Positions 13,242 to 19,004 of a stretch of DNA of 20,802 nucleotides are shown here, piece by piece. Source of the DNA: a virus; IMG/VR virus record IMGVR_UViG_3300032006_001551, positions 1-20,802 of that record. One strand, written 5' to 3'. The notes below the pieces were generated by a model. It had not been told where the DNA came from, ran no database searches, and saw nothing but the letters and a program-made list of their open reading frames with translations. Both the position numbers and the translations under genes were made by a program. The number at the start of each line of letters is the position of its first letter. Position 1 is the stretch's first letter.

Positions 13242-13787
13242 TTGTCAGACCAAACTTTGCATGAGCTGGCTTTGTCATTGGCTGACCTCGTTAGCAATCA
13301 CATCGTTGAGTTCCTCGATGAGGAGCGGTACTTCGGTGTTGATGACGCGGATGTTATCAATGAACTGTCGGCAATTGCTCGCGGTGCTGTGTCCGACCGC
13401 TTCAACGAGTTGTTGGACGACCCCGAGTCGGGGTGGACGCAGCAGCTTGTCAACTTGCCGCTCGGAGAGGGCTGTCATGCCCTCCAGAGCGTCAGGCATG
13501 TTGGCAACAAGCCTATCCTCAACCAGCCAAAACTCACTGCCCCCCAGAACGGGGGAAAGAAACGTGGCCGGAGGAGGAGACGCAGGAAAGGGGGTGGCGG
13601 GAGGCAACAGAAGCTTCCCGACATTCCTGATCCGTCGTTGGATGCGGCGGACGAAGACAATTACCCCGGAGGGCCATTTTATGCGTCCGAAGGGGAGGAT
13701 CTCTCCGCTAGAGATCGTGCGTGGCTGGCAAACCAGCGAGCGGACGACGAATTCTGGAGAGACCAGTTAAACGACGACTCTTTCTGA
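13242..13787 (+). CDS. Hypothetical protein with a polyarginine patch (181 aa)
   Basis: The frame has no in-frame ATG near its start; a TTG at 13242 preceded by GAAAGG at 8 nt is the best start. Residues 1-70 are acidic and helical (LHELALSLADLVSNHIVEFLDEERYFGVDDADVINELSAIARGAV). Residues about 105-125 hold a highly basic Gly/Lys/Arg patch (KKRGRRRRRRKGGGG). The C-terminus is acidic with SARDRAWLANQRADDEFWRDQ. The alternation of acidic and basic blocks suggests a nucleic-acid-binding or scaffolding adapter. It is the first gene of the P5 unit. No domain is recognised. Confidence 0.65.
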   Translation: MSDQTLHELALSLADLVSNHIVEFLDEERYFGVDDADVINELSAIARGAVSDRFNELLDDPESGWTQQLVNLPLGEGCHALQSVRHVGNKPILNQPKLTAPQNGGKKRGRRRRRRKGGGGRQQKLPDIPDPSLDAADEDNYPGGPFYASEGEDLSARDRAWLANQRADDEFWRDQLNDDSF

Positions 13788-13805
13788 GTCGAAAAGGAGG
13801 ATGAG

Positions 13806-14015
13806 ATGTTGAAGTTTTTCGCTCTTGCTGCCGTATCGGTGGCACTACCGATGTGTGGATGCTCTGGCACCCACAACCTTCGACATGAGGAGGCGACTCC
13901 TCGAAGTGATGTGGCCGACCTTGACAAGGTCATCGACGACCGCATCGAAATGTACATCCTACGGGATGTAAACCCCTCTGTGACGTGGGGGAGCGAGGCT
14001 GAGTCAACAGACTGA
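13806..14015 (+). CDS. Small secreted or lipoprotein-like protein (69 aa)
   Basis: The start is an ATG at 13806 after AGGAGG (5 nt away). The product begins with a signal-like segment MLKFFALAAVSVALPMCGCSG. Cys17 and Cys19 sit where a lipobox Cys would be, but the -3 to -1 residues do not fit a classical lipobox, so either an unusual lipoprotein or a cleaved secreted peptide. The mature region is acidic (DVADLDKVIDDRIEMYILRDVNPSV). It follows the 181-residue gene by 18 nt and is the second gene of the P5 unit. An o-spanin-like role is possible but unsupported. Confidence 0.6.
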   Translation: MLKFFALAAVSVALPMCGCSGTHNLRHEEATPRSDVADLDKVIDDRIEMYILRDVNPSVTWGSEAESTD

Positions 14016-14018
14016 GTC

Positions 14019-14038
14019 AAGCCCCCAACCCGCAGGGG
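14019..14038 (+). repeat. Hairpin before the tRNA-like element
   Basis: GCCCCC and GGGGGC (14019-14038) form a 6-bp stem with an 8-nt loop, ending three bases before the tRNA-like sequence. There is no T-tract, so it may be an RNA-processing or stabilising hairpin. Confidence 0.45.
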
Positions 14039-14041
14039 GCT

Positions 14042-14117
14042 AGGCACGCCAAAGGGTGCGTCCCCTATGGAGGTGAAGCCTTGTATGGGGAGGAGGGTTC
14101 AACTCCCTCCCGTGCCT
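14042..14117 (+). tRNA. tRNA-like element, possibly degenerate
   Basis: The 76-nt length is that of a tRNA. AGGCACG (14042-14048) pairs with CGTGCCT (14111-14117), a seven-base acceptor stem. Next to it is a T-arm with the invariant-looking TTCAACT loop (GAGGG-TTCAACT-CCCTC, 14093-14109), extendable to a 6-bp T-stem, giving a 13-bp acceptor-T helix. A D-arm-like AGGG-TGCGTC-CCCT is present. The anticodon arm is poor: only three pairs around GTGAAGC, which would give anticodon GAA (Phe). No CCA is encoded. It is either a divergent or decayed tRNA or a tRNA-like RNA. Confidence 0.45.
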
Positions 14118-14121
14118 TTCT

Positions 14122-14152
14122 GAGGGGGCCACGTACGGCCCTCTCTTTTTTT
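14122..14152 (+). terminator. Terminator after the tRNA-like element
   Basis: GAGGGGGCC (14122-14130) and GGCCCTC (14137-14143) form a stem with a bulge, followed by CTTTTTTT-like sequence to 14152. It separates the tRNA-like element from the DUF932-like gene. Confidence 0.7.
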
Positions 14153-14175
14153 GTGTGGTTTCAGAAAGGGAACCA

Positions 14176-15264
14176 ATGAAGCACGGTAATTCTGGCACGA
14201 TAGACCGGTTGGTTGAACGAGTGCAGGCGGAGAACATCCGCAAGCACGACTTCATAAGCCCAACCGGTGTAATGACTGCCTCAGATGTGTACGGAGAGCC
14301 AAGGCTCAACTTCAGGGTGAACAGGGGGTCCGATGAGACAACCTCGTTCAATCTGGAGCAGGTGGCCCACGAAAACCTCTCCCAGCTCTGTGGCATCGAC
14401 ATGCGGTACTACCGCAAGTTGCTGGAACTGCCATCGAAGGAACTCTGGGCAACCAATGTAAACCAGTGGTTGCCGGGGGTGTCGAACCGAACGGTTCGCA
14501 CCTTCGATGGAGAGTACGAGGACGACCTCGGGATGAGGTCGACGGGCAGTGTTCGCTGTTTGATGAGCGACCGATACTGGTGTCTCGACAACAGCGACCT
14601 GCTCGCAGCACTGATCCCTCAGTTTGAGAAGAGGGAACTGACAGTGCTGACAAGCAACCTCAGCGAGAGGCACATGGTCATCAAGGCGGTTTCGCCCAAG
14701 ATGATCGCAGAGGTGCCTCACGTTGGGGATCGCGTGCAAGGCGGGATCGCAGTCGGTAACTCCGAAGTGGGCCAAGGCTCGCTGTGGATCACCGAGTACG
14801 ACTATGTCCTGTCCTGCACCAACGGGATGGTTGGAGAAAAGGAGAGAAAGTACACGCACCGATCCGGCAAGTCCGGAGAGGATGACAGCAACTTCTCCTC
14901 CTACTCCAGCGAGACCAAGCGGAAGACCAACGAGGCCTTCTGGGCTCAAATCGCGGAAGACATCGACCGCTGCTTCGACGAGGAGCGGTTCGCCGGGAGG
15001 GTGAGCAACTACGGAGACGCTGCCGCAGACGAGGTTCACGAGCATCAAGAAGCTCGCGTGATATCCACTGTCTGTAGCGAATCAGGCGTCCCCAAGGATG
15101 ACTGGGACAAGGTTCTCCGGCACTACCACAGGGGTGGGCAGGAGAATCGGTGGGGAGTGGCCCAAGCGGTCACCCGCTACGCCCAAGACGTCGAAGACTT
15201 CGATCTTGCGACCTCGCTGGAATCAGCTGGCCGCAAGGTTATGGACGGAGGCTTGTACAGATGA
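14176..15264 (+). CDS. DUF932-like phage/plasmid protein (362 aa)
   Basis: The start is the ATG at 14176, after AAAGGGAACCA; an upstream in-frame start at 14155 is within the terminator region. The 362-residue protein shows the pattern of the DUF932 family (phage/plasmid-like proteins): VRCLMSDRYWCLDNSDLLAAL, a strand region, GDRVQGGIAVGNSEVGQGSLWI, and CTNGMVGEKERKYTHRSG. The C-terminal third (about 270-362) is helical and has HHRGGQENRWG-like sequence. The family is common in phages and plasmids and its activity is not well defined; DNA-recombination roles have been suggested. No sigma-28-type promoter precedes it. It is followed by an overlapping zinc-ribbon gene (ATGA). The gene is the largest of the plus-strand block. 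Confidence 0.7.
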   Translation: MKHGNSGTIDRLVERVQAENIRKHDFISPTGVMTASDVYGEPRLNFRVNRGSDETTSFNLEQVAHENLSQLCGIDMRYYRKLLELPSKELWATNVNQWLPGVSNRTVRTFDGEYEDDLGMRSTGSVRCLMSDRYWCLDNSDLLAALIPQFEKRELTVLTSNLSERHMVIKAVSPKMIAEVPHVGDRVQGGIAVGNSEVGQGSLWITEYDYVLSCTNGMVGEKERKYTHRSGKSGEDDSNFSSYSSETKRKTNEAFWAQIAEDIDRCFDEERFAGRVSNYGDAAADEVHEHQEARVISTVCSESGVPKDDWDKVLRHYHRGGQENRWGVAQAVTRYAQDVEDFDLATSLESAGRKVMDGGLYR

Positions 15265-15482
15265 GCGTCCGAGAAGAAACCGAAGGCGTGCAATACTGCC
15301 CCATCTGCAAGGTGGAACAGAGCAGGCCTTACTACGACGGTAAATGCGAGGACTGCTACTTGGATGGCCTCCAAAGCATTACCGAAAGGATGGGCTCGGC
15401 AGGACCAAAGGTTCTGGGAGCCAGACAAGACGCCAGTAGGCGTGGAGGTGGAAACCCCACCTTCAACATAGGCAGGGACTAG
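15261..15482 (+). CDS. Small zinc-ribbon protein (73 aa)
   Basis: The start is an ATG overlapping the stop of the DUF932-like gene (ATGA at 15261-15264). The product has 73 residues. C13 and C16 (YCPICKVEQ) and a second pair (CEDC near residue 30) are spaced like a zinc ribbon, followed by a short helix and a Gly/Arg/Asn-rich tail (RRGGGNPTFNIGRD). It would bind zinc through four Cys and perhaps nucleic acid or a protein partner. Translational coupling implies joint function with the DUF932-like protein. The next element is the convergent terminator. Confidence 0.75.
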   Translation: MSVREETEGVQYCPICKVEQSRPYYDGKCEDCYLDGLQSITERMGSAGPKVLGARQDASRRGGGNPTFNIGRD

Positions 15483-15500
15483 AACTCCCTGCTGCGAATA

Positions 15501-15542
15501 AGGCCCTCGATGAGGTTTACACCTCGTCGGGGGCCTTTTTTT
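15501..15542. terminator. Terminator between convergent operons
   Basis: An imperfect 16-bp stem (15501-15516 with 15521-15536, two G.U pairs in the plus-strand RNA, TTAC loop) is followed by seven T residues on the plus strand. On the minus strand the tail is poor (TTATT), so it serves mainly the plus-strand block. The minus-strand gene ends within the stem. Confidence 0.8.
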
Positions 15543-15882
15543 GCGCCTGTACCTCAGGGAGAACCCACCCCTCTATCTGCTCCTGAGAAGAAAGGCGGAC
15601 GTCATCCCAGTCCTCGCGGATCTTGGCACACTCCTCGCGAATCTGCTCGGGGGACGGGAGGTACGGGATCTCCGACTTGCCGGGGAGGTGGTCTGGGTCC
15701 GGAACATGGTTGACCAAGTCCCAGTTCAGTGAAGCGCACTTGGGGCACGCGGGGTTGAACTTGACGTATATCCACCGGCAGTCAATGCACTGCTTGTCCC
15801 ACACGCCACCCTTGTTTGCGATGTAGTGCGCCTTCTGCTCGTCCGTGCTTGGCTTGCCAAACTTAGGCCTCTTGCCCGGCAT
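15517..15882 (-). CDS. Zinc-ribbon hypothetical protein (121 aa)
   Basis: The start is an ATG at 15882 after AGGAGGG (TTAG spacer). Two CxxC pairs, C32-x2-C35 (QCIDC) and C46-x2-C49 (PACPKC), form a compact zinc ribbon. The N-terminus is basic (PGKRPKFGKPSTDEQKAHYIANKGG) and the second half acidic (DPDHLPGKSEIPYLPSPEQIREECAKIREDWDD). It is the last gene of the right minus-strand operon and follows the thermonuclease closely. Its stop codon (TAA at 15519-15517) is in the loop region of the convergent terminator, so the C-terminal codons and the terminator share DNA. The function is unknown; a nucleic-acid-binding protein is likely. Confidence 0.7.
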   Translation of the reverse strand: MPGKRPKFGKPSTDEQKAHYIANKGGVWDKQCIDCRWIYVKFNPACPKCASLNWDLVNHVPDPDHLPGKSEIPYLPSPEQIREECAKIREDWDDVRLSSQEQIEGWVLPEVQAQKKAPDEV

Positions 15883-16230
15883 CTAACCCTCCTTGCAATG
15901 CCCCTCTTCCTCCAAGAGCTTATTGACACACCTCCCGTCGGCGAGGTACAGCTCTCCGAGATACCTGCCGTACTTGCCCTTCCTGTCCTTGACTGTCCGA
16001 AGAAAGAGCGGGTCAGGGTTCTCCTCAAGAAGAAAACCCAAAAACTCCTTGGCAAGGAGGCCCTGCTCCCGCTCTTCCCCTCGCACCTCATAGGTGTCAA
16101 TGCCGGACAGCCTGATTCGGGCTTGGTGGTACATGTCCATTCCGAGGTCGACCATCACATCGACAGTGTCGCCGTCAACGATGTTCGTGACCGCACACTT
16201 GTACGTGTACAGGTCTTGCTCGCTCAGCAT
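15883..16230 (-). CDS. Thermonuclease (SNase-like)
   Basis: The 115-residue product from ATG 16230 carries the staphylococcal nuclease active site: D21 (GDTV), R40 (ARIRL), D45 and E48 (GIDTYE), and R89 (GRYLGEL). This fits a Ca2+-dependent endonuclease of the OB fold that degrades single- and double-stranded DNA/RNA. No signal peptide is present in this frame, so it acts in the cytoplasm unless a longer start is used: an upstream in-frame extension exists but overlaps the previous gene. The ribosome binding site is weak (GGA only), so translation may depend on coupling. It lies between the NlpC/P60-like hydrolase and the zinc-ribbon gene. Host DNA degradation is an inference. Confidence 0.85.
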   Translation of the reverse strand: MLSEQDLYTYKCAVTNIVDGDTVDVMVDLGMDMYHQARIRLSGIDTYEVRGEEREQGLLAKEFLGFLLEENPDPLFLRTVKDRKGKYGRYLGELYLADGRCVNKLLEEEGHCKEG

Positions 16231-16271
16231 GACATGTTCCAAGGCCAATACTTGGCCAGCTCCTCTCTCGT

Positions 16272-16829
16272 TCACAGTTCCAACCTTCCCATCCTGTGCA
16301 GGCATGGCAGCTCGATAATGTCTCCCGGTGCCGCCTCTGCTGGCCTGAGCCGGGAGGCGAACCCCTCGCCCAAGTATCCCGCCTGTCTCAGGCAAGTCAA
16401 GACAAATTCTGAACAAAAGAATCGCTCAGGGTCCACATCCAGAGGAGCCCCTTCCTTGTCCTTACGCTTGCGTAGCCAGCGGCACCAAGTCCTGAGGAAC
16501 TGGTACTTGGGGGCGTACTGCTTGCCCCAGTGGGACAGGGCTTCCGCAACCAAGGTGGTGCGATTGATCTTGTTGTCCTTCGGCTTGTGAAGCTCGTACC
16601 AGTCGATCCAGTCACCATCCTCTAAGCACTTGGAGACAGGGAATATCCTGATTCCCCGCCCCTCAAGGGCTTCCATGACACACAAGCGACCGTGCATCCA
16701 GAGGGCAAACCCGACGTGAGAGGTTCTAGACTGGGTGAAGTACCTTATGAGCCAAGACCACCACCTCGTGCCCCGAAAAGCCAAGACATCCCCGTCCTTA
16801 ATCTGATCCCTCACCGTCAGGTATTTCAT
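16272..16829 (-). CDS. Permuted NlpC/P60 (YiiX-like) papain-fold hydrolase
   Basis: The ATG at 16829 has GGGAG at 7 nt; a longer start at 16853 has no ribosome binding site. The product has 185 residues. A circularly permuted papain-fold active site is visible: GDVLAFRG (13-20), H38 in TSHVGF, E53 in VMEAL, and C139 in RFFCSEF. This resembles YiiX/YebB-type enzymes. The family includes peptidases, amidases and acyltransferases, so peptidoglycan cleavage is one possible role, though no signal peptide is visible. It overlaps the upstream gene by 32 nt. The neighbouring protease and membrane protein genes make an envelope-degradation module plausible. Confidence 0.8.
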   Translation of the reverse strand: MKYLTVRDQIKDGDVLAFRGTRWWSWLIRYFTQSRTSHVGFALWMHGRLCVMEALEGRGIRIFPVSKCLEDGDWIDWYELHKPKDNKINRTTLVAEALSHWGKQYAPKYQFLRTWCRWLRKRKDKEGAPLDVDPERFFCSEFVLTCLRQAGYLGEGFASRLRPAEAAPGDIIELPCLHRMGRLEL

Positions 16830-17217
16830 CTGGTTCTCCCAGCTTGAGGTCATACTTAGTATCGAGATCAGGCAGGTCGACCCCGGAAGCCCCAGAGAAG
16901 AGGCTCAGCAGGTCTGGAAGTGCTGCACCGACCCCCCCGCTGGCAAGAAGACCGGCAAGAATTGCCAGTTTGGGAAGCCAGCTCTTCCCTTTCCCGTTCG
17001 TGTTCGTCTCCGAGTGGTTGTGCGTCACGTCCCCGATGTGCGTACTCCCTGTCTTGGACTGGCTCTGGAAGTCTTCCCCAAGGTGGGTGCGGTAGTGGGC
17101 ACGAACAAGCTCCTGCCCGAGCCGGAGGCTTTCGGCCACATCCTCAGCCTTGGCCTGCTCCTCCAGCATCCTGATCCCGGCCCATCTCTCCACCAGCTTG
17201 TCGAACAAGCTCTTCAC
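16798..17217 (-). CDS. Membrane-associated hypothetical protein (139 aa)
   Basis: A GTG at 17217 is preceded by GGAGG (ACTCC spacer) and is preferred over an upstream TTG at 17244. The product is about 139 residues. A charged helical region (about 1-45) is followed by a Thr/Ser/Asn-rich loop (SKTGSTHIGDVTHNHSETNTNG), one hydrophobic helix (about 80-102, WLPKLAILAGLLASGGVGAALPDLL), and an acidic tail (DLDTKYDLKLGEPDEIPDGE). Topology is a single-pass or hairpin membrane protein. It is translationally coupled with the NlpC/P60-like gene by overlap. It could assist lysis or superinfection exclusion. No family is recognised. Confidence 0.65.
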   Translation of the reverse strand: MKSLFDKLVERWAGIRMLEEQAKAEDVAESLRLGQELVRAHYRTHLGEDFQSQSKTGSTHIGDVTHNHSETNTNGKGKSWLPKLAILAGLLASGGVGAALPDLLSLFSGASGVDLPDLDTKYDLKLGEPDEIPDGEGSD

Positions 17218-17350
17218 GGAGTTCCTCCGCTCTTCTGGACACAACGGTAGACAGGCTGCCGTCTAAGGCAGACATCCTGATTGCAGCAATCCGCTTGCGG
17301 TGCAATGCGGAGTTACGTTCCGCTTGGAGCAGTGGATCGAGACTTTCCAC
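17144..17350 (-). CDS. Possible overlapping small protein (68 aa)
   Basis: A GTG at 17350 has an ideal GAGGAG 7 nt upstream and opens a 68-residue frame, charged and mostly helical (LLQAERNSALHRKRIAAIRMSALDG, then RRAEELREELVRQAGGEMGRDQ). It overlaps the 75-residue gene by 38 nt and the 139-residue gene by 74 nt in another frame. The 5' part is the only open frame for about 95 nt and has codon pattern and helix propensity like a real protein. The last third runs through the clearly coding neighbour. It may be a real coupled gene or a fragment that is joined by frameshift to the next gene. Medium-low confidence. Confidence 0.45.
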   Translation of the reverse strand: MESLDPLLQAERNSALHRKRIAAIRMSALDGSLSTVVSRRAEELREELVRQAGGEMGRDQDAGGAGQG

Positions 17351-17540
17351 TACCGCTCTCCTCAACGATACGGTGTCCCAGAGCCTCGGCCTGAGAAACC
17401 ATGTTCTTGGCTTCCTGATGCTCGTAGCGGATGCACTCAACCAAGGCGTTGAAGCCGTTGGCCGCCTGTTGCGCGCCGTTCAGGGCGTGCATCTTCATCA
17501 TCGCGTAATCGTTGGCGGCAAGTTCGACAGAATCGGGCAT
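17313..17540 (-). CDS. Small helical hypothetical protein (75 aa)
   Basis: The start is an ATG at 17540, with AAGGA 9 nt before it, just after the Cys-rich peptide. The 75-residue protein is helical, with two predicted helices (DSVELAANDYAMMKMHALNGAQQAANGFNALVECIRYEHQEAKNMVSQAEALG) and a Ser/Gly/Lys-rich tail (RIVEESGSGKSRSTAPSGT). There are no membrane or metal-binding motifs. It may be a small oligomerising protein. Neighbours are the secreted protease upstream and possible membrane proteins downstream. Function unknown. Confidence 0.65.
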   Translation of the reverse strand: MPDSVELAANDYAMMKMHALNGAQQAANGFNALVECIRYEHQEAKNMVSQAEALGHRIVEESGSGKSRSTAPSGT

Positions 17541-17543
17541 TAT

Positions 17544-17606
17544 TCAATCCTTGTGACAGGGGCATAAGGGACATTCAGGGCAATCGCAGCCTTCTTGATC
17601 GCACAT
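17544..17606 (-). CDS. 20-residue cysteine-rich micro-protein
   Basis: An ATG at 17606 shares its A with the stop TGA of the protease (TGATG), 8 nt after AAGGG. The frame ends at TGA 17544, 3 nt before the next ATG. Six of its 20 residues are Cys (positions 2, 7, 9, 12, 15, 17), with a His at 18, a C-x4-C-x-C-x2-C-x2-C-x-C-H arrangement with Pro and Asp between. It exactly fills the gap between two genes. It could chelate Zn2+ or Fe, or act as a redox or regulatory peptide. Translational coupling supports translation. It is below the size limit of usual gene finders. Confidence 0.5.
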   Translation of the reverse strand: MCDQEGCDCPECPLCPCHKD

Positions 17607-18478
17607 CACTTGGCCCTTGGTAAGAGTAGCTTGATCGGTGTTCCGAACGGGTAAGACTGCTCTTGCAGCACCTTCCCGGTTACCGGGTCTAGTATTTGGA
17701 CGCGGATAGGGGTCCGTTTGATCCGCTCAAGTTCGGCTCCCCTCCTCTTTAGCTCAGAAAGAATATGCACTATGGCCTTCGTTCTGTCAACGTCGCTTCC
17801 CAGAGGGATGCCCTCGAACTCGAACCCGCCAACCTCCGCCTTCTTGGAGGAGAGGAGGCTCAGGCCGAGCTTCTTTTCTGCGTCTTTCAGGAACCCGACG
17901 AGCTGATCGTGGGTGGACGAGAACATCTCGTCGTTGTCCTTGTTTCCGTGGGACATCACGCCCACTAACGACCCGTCAGCAAACACTCCCCCGCCAGAAC
18001 ACCCCTTGTTGAACCGGGTGTTCTTGACCCCAAACTCCCATCGGACTGCATCGAAGTTGGTCAGTGTCACCAAGCCCTTGAACTTGGAGGCGATTATGAA
18101 AGGCCCCTTCCCTTTGGGGTAGCCGCACGACACAAACTTCTCCAGCTTCGGCTCAAGCTTCACCGGGTAGATCGAGTCAATCTGGGAAGTTGGGCACCTG
18201 AACAGAGACATGTCCACAGTCCGGTCTATGTACACCCAGACGGCAGACCCCTCCTTGCCGCTGGGGAGATCAACCTTGGTGGACATGCCCACGCCCGGAG
18301 CGCAGTGCGCGGCCGAAACCCCGTAAGAAAACTTGCCCTCAGACGCCACCATAGTGGCACTGCAACCGCTTATCCTCGCAGATGCGGGCACGAAATCAGG
18401 GCTGGCCGCACCGGCAACCCGAAACATGAGTGCCATCGACACAGCGATAGACAGGACGTGGAGAATAGGTCTGCGCAT
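17606..18478 (-). CDS. Secreted trypsin-like serine protease 2
   Basis: The 290-residue product starts at ATG 18478, immediately after seven T residues. A signal peptide is visible (MRR basic start, hydrophobic IAVSMALMF, Ala-Gly-Ala-Ala cleavage region, about residue 25). The chymotrypsin-like triad is H58 (VSAAHCA), D89 (TVDMSLF) and S161 (KGCSGGG, the Gly-x-Ser-Gly-Gly oxyanion turn). C59 and C160 next to the catalytic residues may form disulfides with other Cys. A helical C-terminal extension (about 205-290: KKAEVGGFEFEG..., IVHILSELKRRGAELERIKRTPIRV) differs from protease 1. No SD is seen; the GTCGGGG that precedes the T-run may act as a weak one. It lies downstream of the resolvase gene and upstream of possible membrane or lysis genes. 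Confidence 0.85.
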   Translation of the reverse strand: MRRPILHVLSIAVSMALMFRVAGAASPDFVPASARISGCSATMVASEGKFSYGVSAAHCAPGVGMSTKVDLPSGKEGSAVWVYIDRTVDMSLFRCPTSQIDSIYPVKLEPKLEKFVSCGYPKGKGPFIIASKFKGLVTLTNFDAVRWEFGVKNTRFNKGCSGGGVFADGSLVGVMSHGNKDNDEMFSSTHDQLVGFLKDAEKKLGLSLLSSKKAEVGGFEFEGIPLGSDVDRTKAIVHILSELKRRGAELERIKRTPIRVQILDPVTGKVLQEQSYPFGTPIKLLLPRAK

Positions 18479-18513
18479 AAAAAAACCCCGACGCCATCTT
18501 CCGATGACCCCGA
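18479..18513 (-). other. Hairpin and T-run directly before protease 2
   Basis: On the minus strand, GTCATC-GGAA-GATGGC (about 18508-18493, one G.U pair) is followed by GTCGGGG and then seven T residues (18485-18479), which end at the ATG of protease 2. It may attenuate transcription into the protease gene, but the stem is not adjacent to the T-tract, so a terminator is uncertain. The TTTTTTTATGCGC string is also found at 11041 and 13133 on the plus strand. Confidence 0.4.
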
Positions 18514-18524
18514 GGCCTTGTCAA

Positions 18525-19004
18525 CTAGCGTTCCTTCCATGCGAGCCCGACAGCAATGGCGGACCAGACATCCCCGGTCACTCCGTAGAGTGGGCCGGGT
18601 TCTTTTTTTGTCCCAATCGCATCCATTCCATCTTCGGTGTATCTCTCGATTATGCACCTCCGGACGTCAGAATCGCGGGAGTGAGTCGTGCCGCAAACGG
18701 CCTTTTTCACGTCCCGCCGACTAATCCTGTCCGCTTCACCCGGATGCCACGCTTCGAGAAACTTGCCTGTCCAGACAAGGGTCTCAAAGACCTCTGTCCC
18801 GACAGGTTTCCCGTAGCTTGTCATACCCTCAACGACAAGGGTGTCGACAGTGTGCCACCCCCTCCCCGTGGACCTTATGGCCTCCAGAAGGGTCTCGTTG
18901 GGCTCTTTCCCAAACGTGGTCACAGCGCCGCCCCCGCGCACCACCGCCCATGCGGACAAGGTGGTGCCGGGGTCAATCGCCAAGACGGTCTCAAAACTAC
19001 CCAT
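18525..19004 (-). CDS. RuvC-fold Holliday-junction resolvase-like nuclease
   Basis: The 159-residue product has the RNase H-fold RuvC pattern: D11 in LAIDPGTTLSAW, E59 in TLVVEGM and D145 in GVTGDVWSAIAVG, with the typical spacing of the acidic residues. Resolvases of this group cut four-way junctions before packaging and repair. The ATG at 19004 overlaps the preceding gene's stop region (that stop is at 18997-18999) with no ribosome binding site, so translation is coupled. The C-terminus is very close to family length (about 150-175). The gene sits in the replication/recombination part of the operon. Confidence 0.8.
   Translation of the reverse strand: MGSFETVLAIDPGTTLSAWAVVRGGGAVTTFGKEPNETLLEAIRSTGRGWHTVDTLVVEGMTSYGKPVGTEVFETLVWTGKFLEAWHPGEADRISRRDVKKAVCGTTHSRDSDVRRCIIERYTEDGMDAIGTKKEPGPLYGVTGDVWSAIAVGLAWKER

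Noticed and set aside
14281-15048. 255-codon minus-strand frame opposite the DUF932-like gene
   Set aside because: There is no ribosome binding site, and the plus-strand frame has recognisable family patterns.
18478-18505. A TAAAA...CCGAT match on the plus strand near protease 2
   Set aside because: The spacing is 18 instead of 16, the -35 is imperfect, and it would be antisense to the minus-strand genes.
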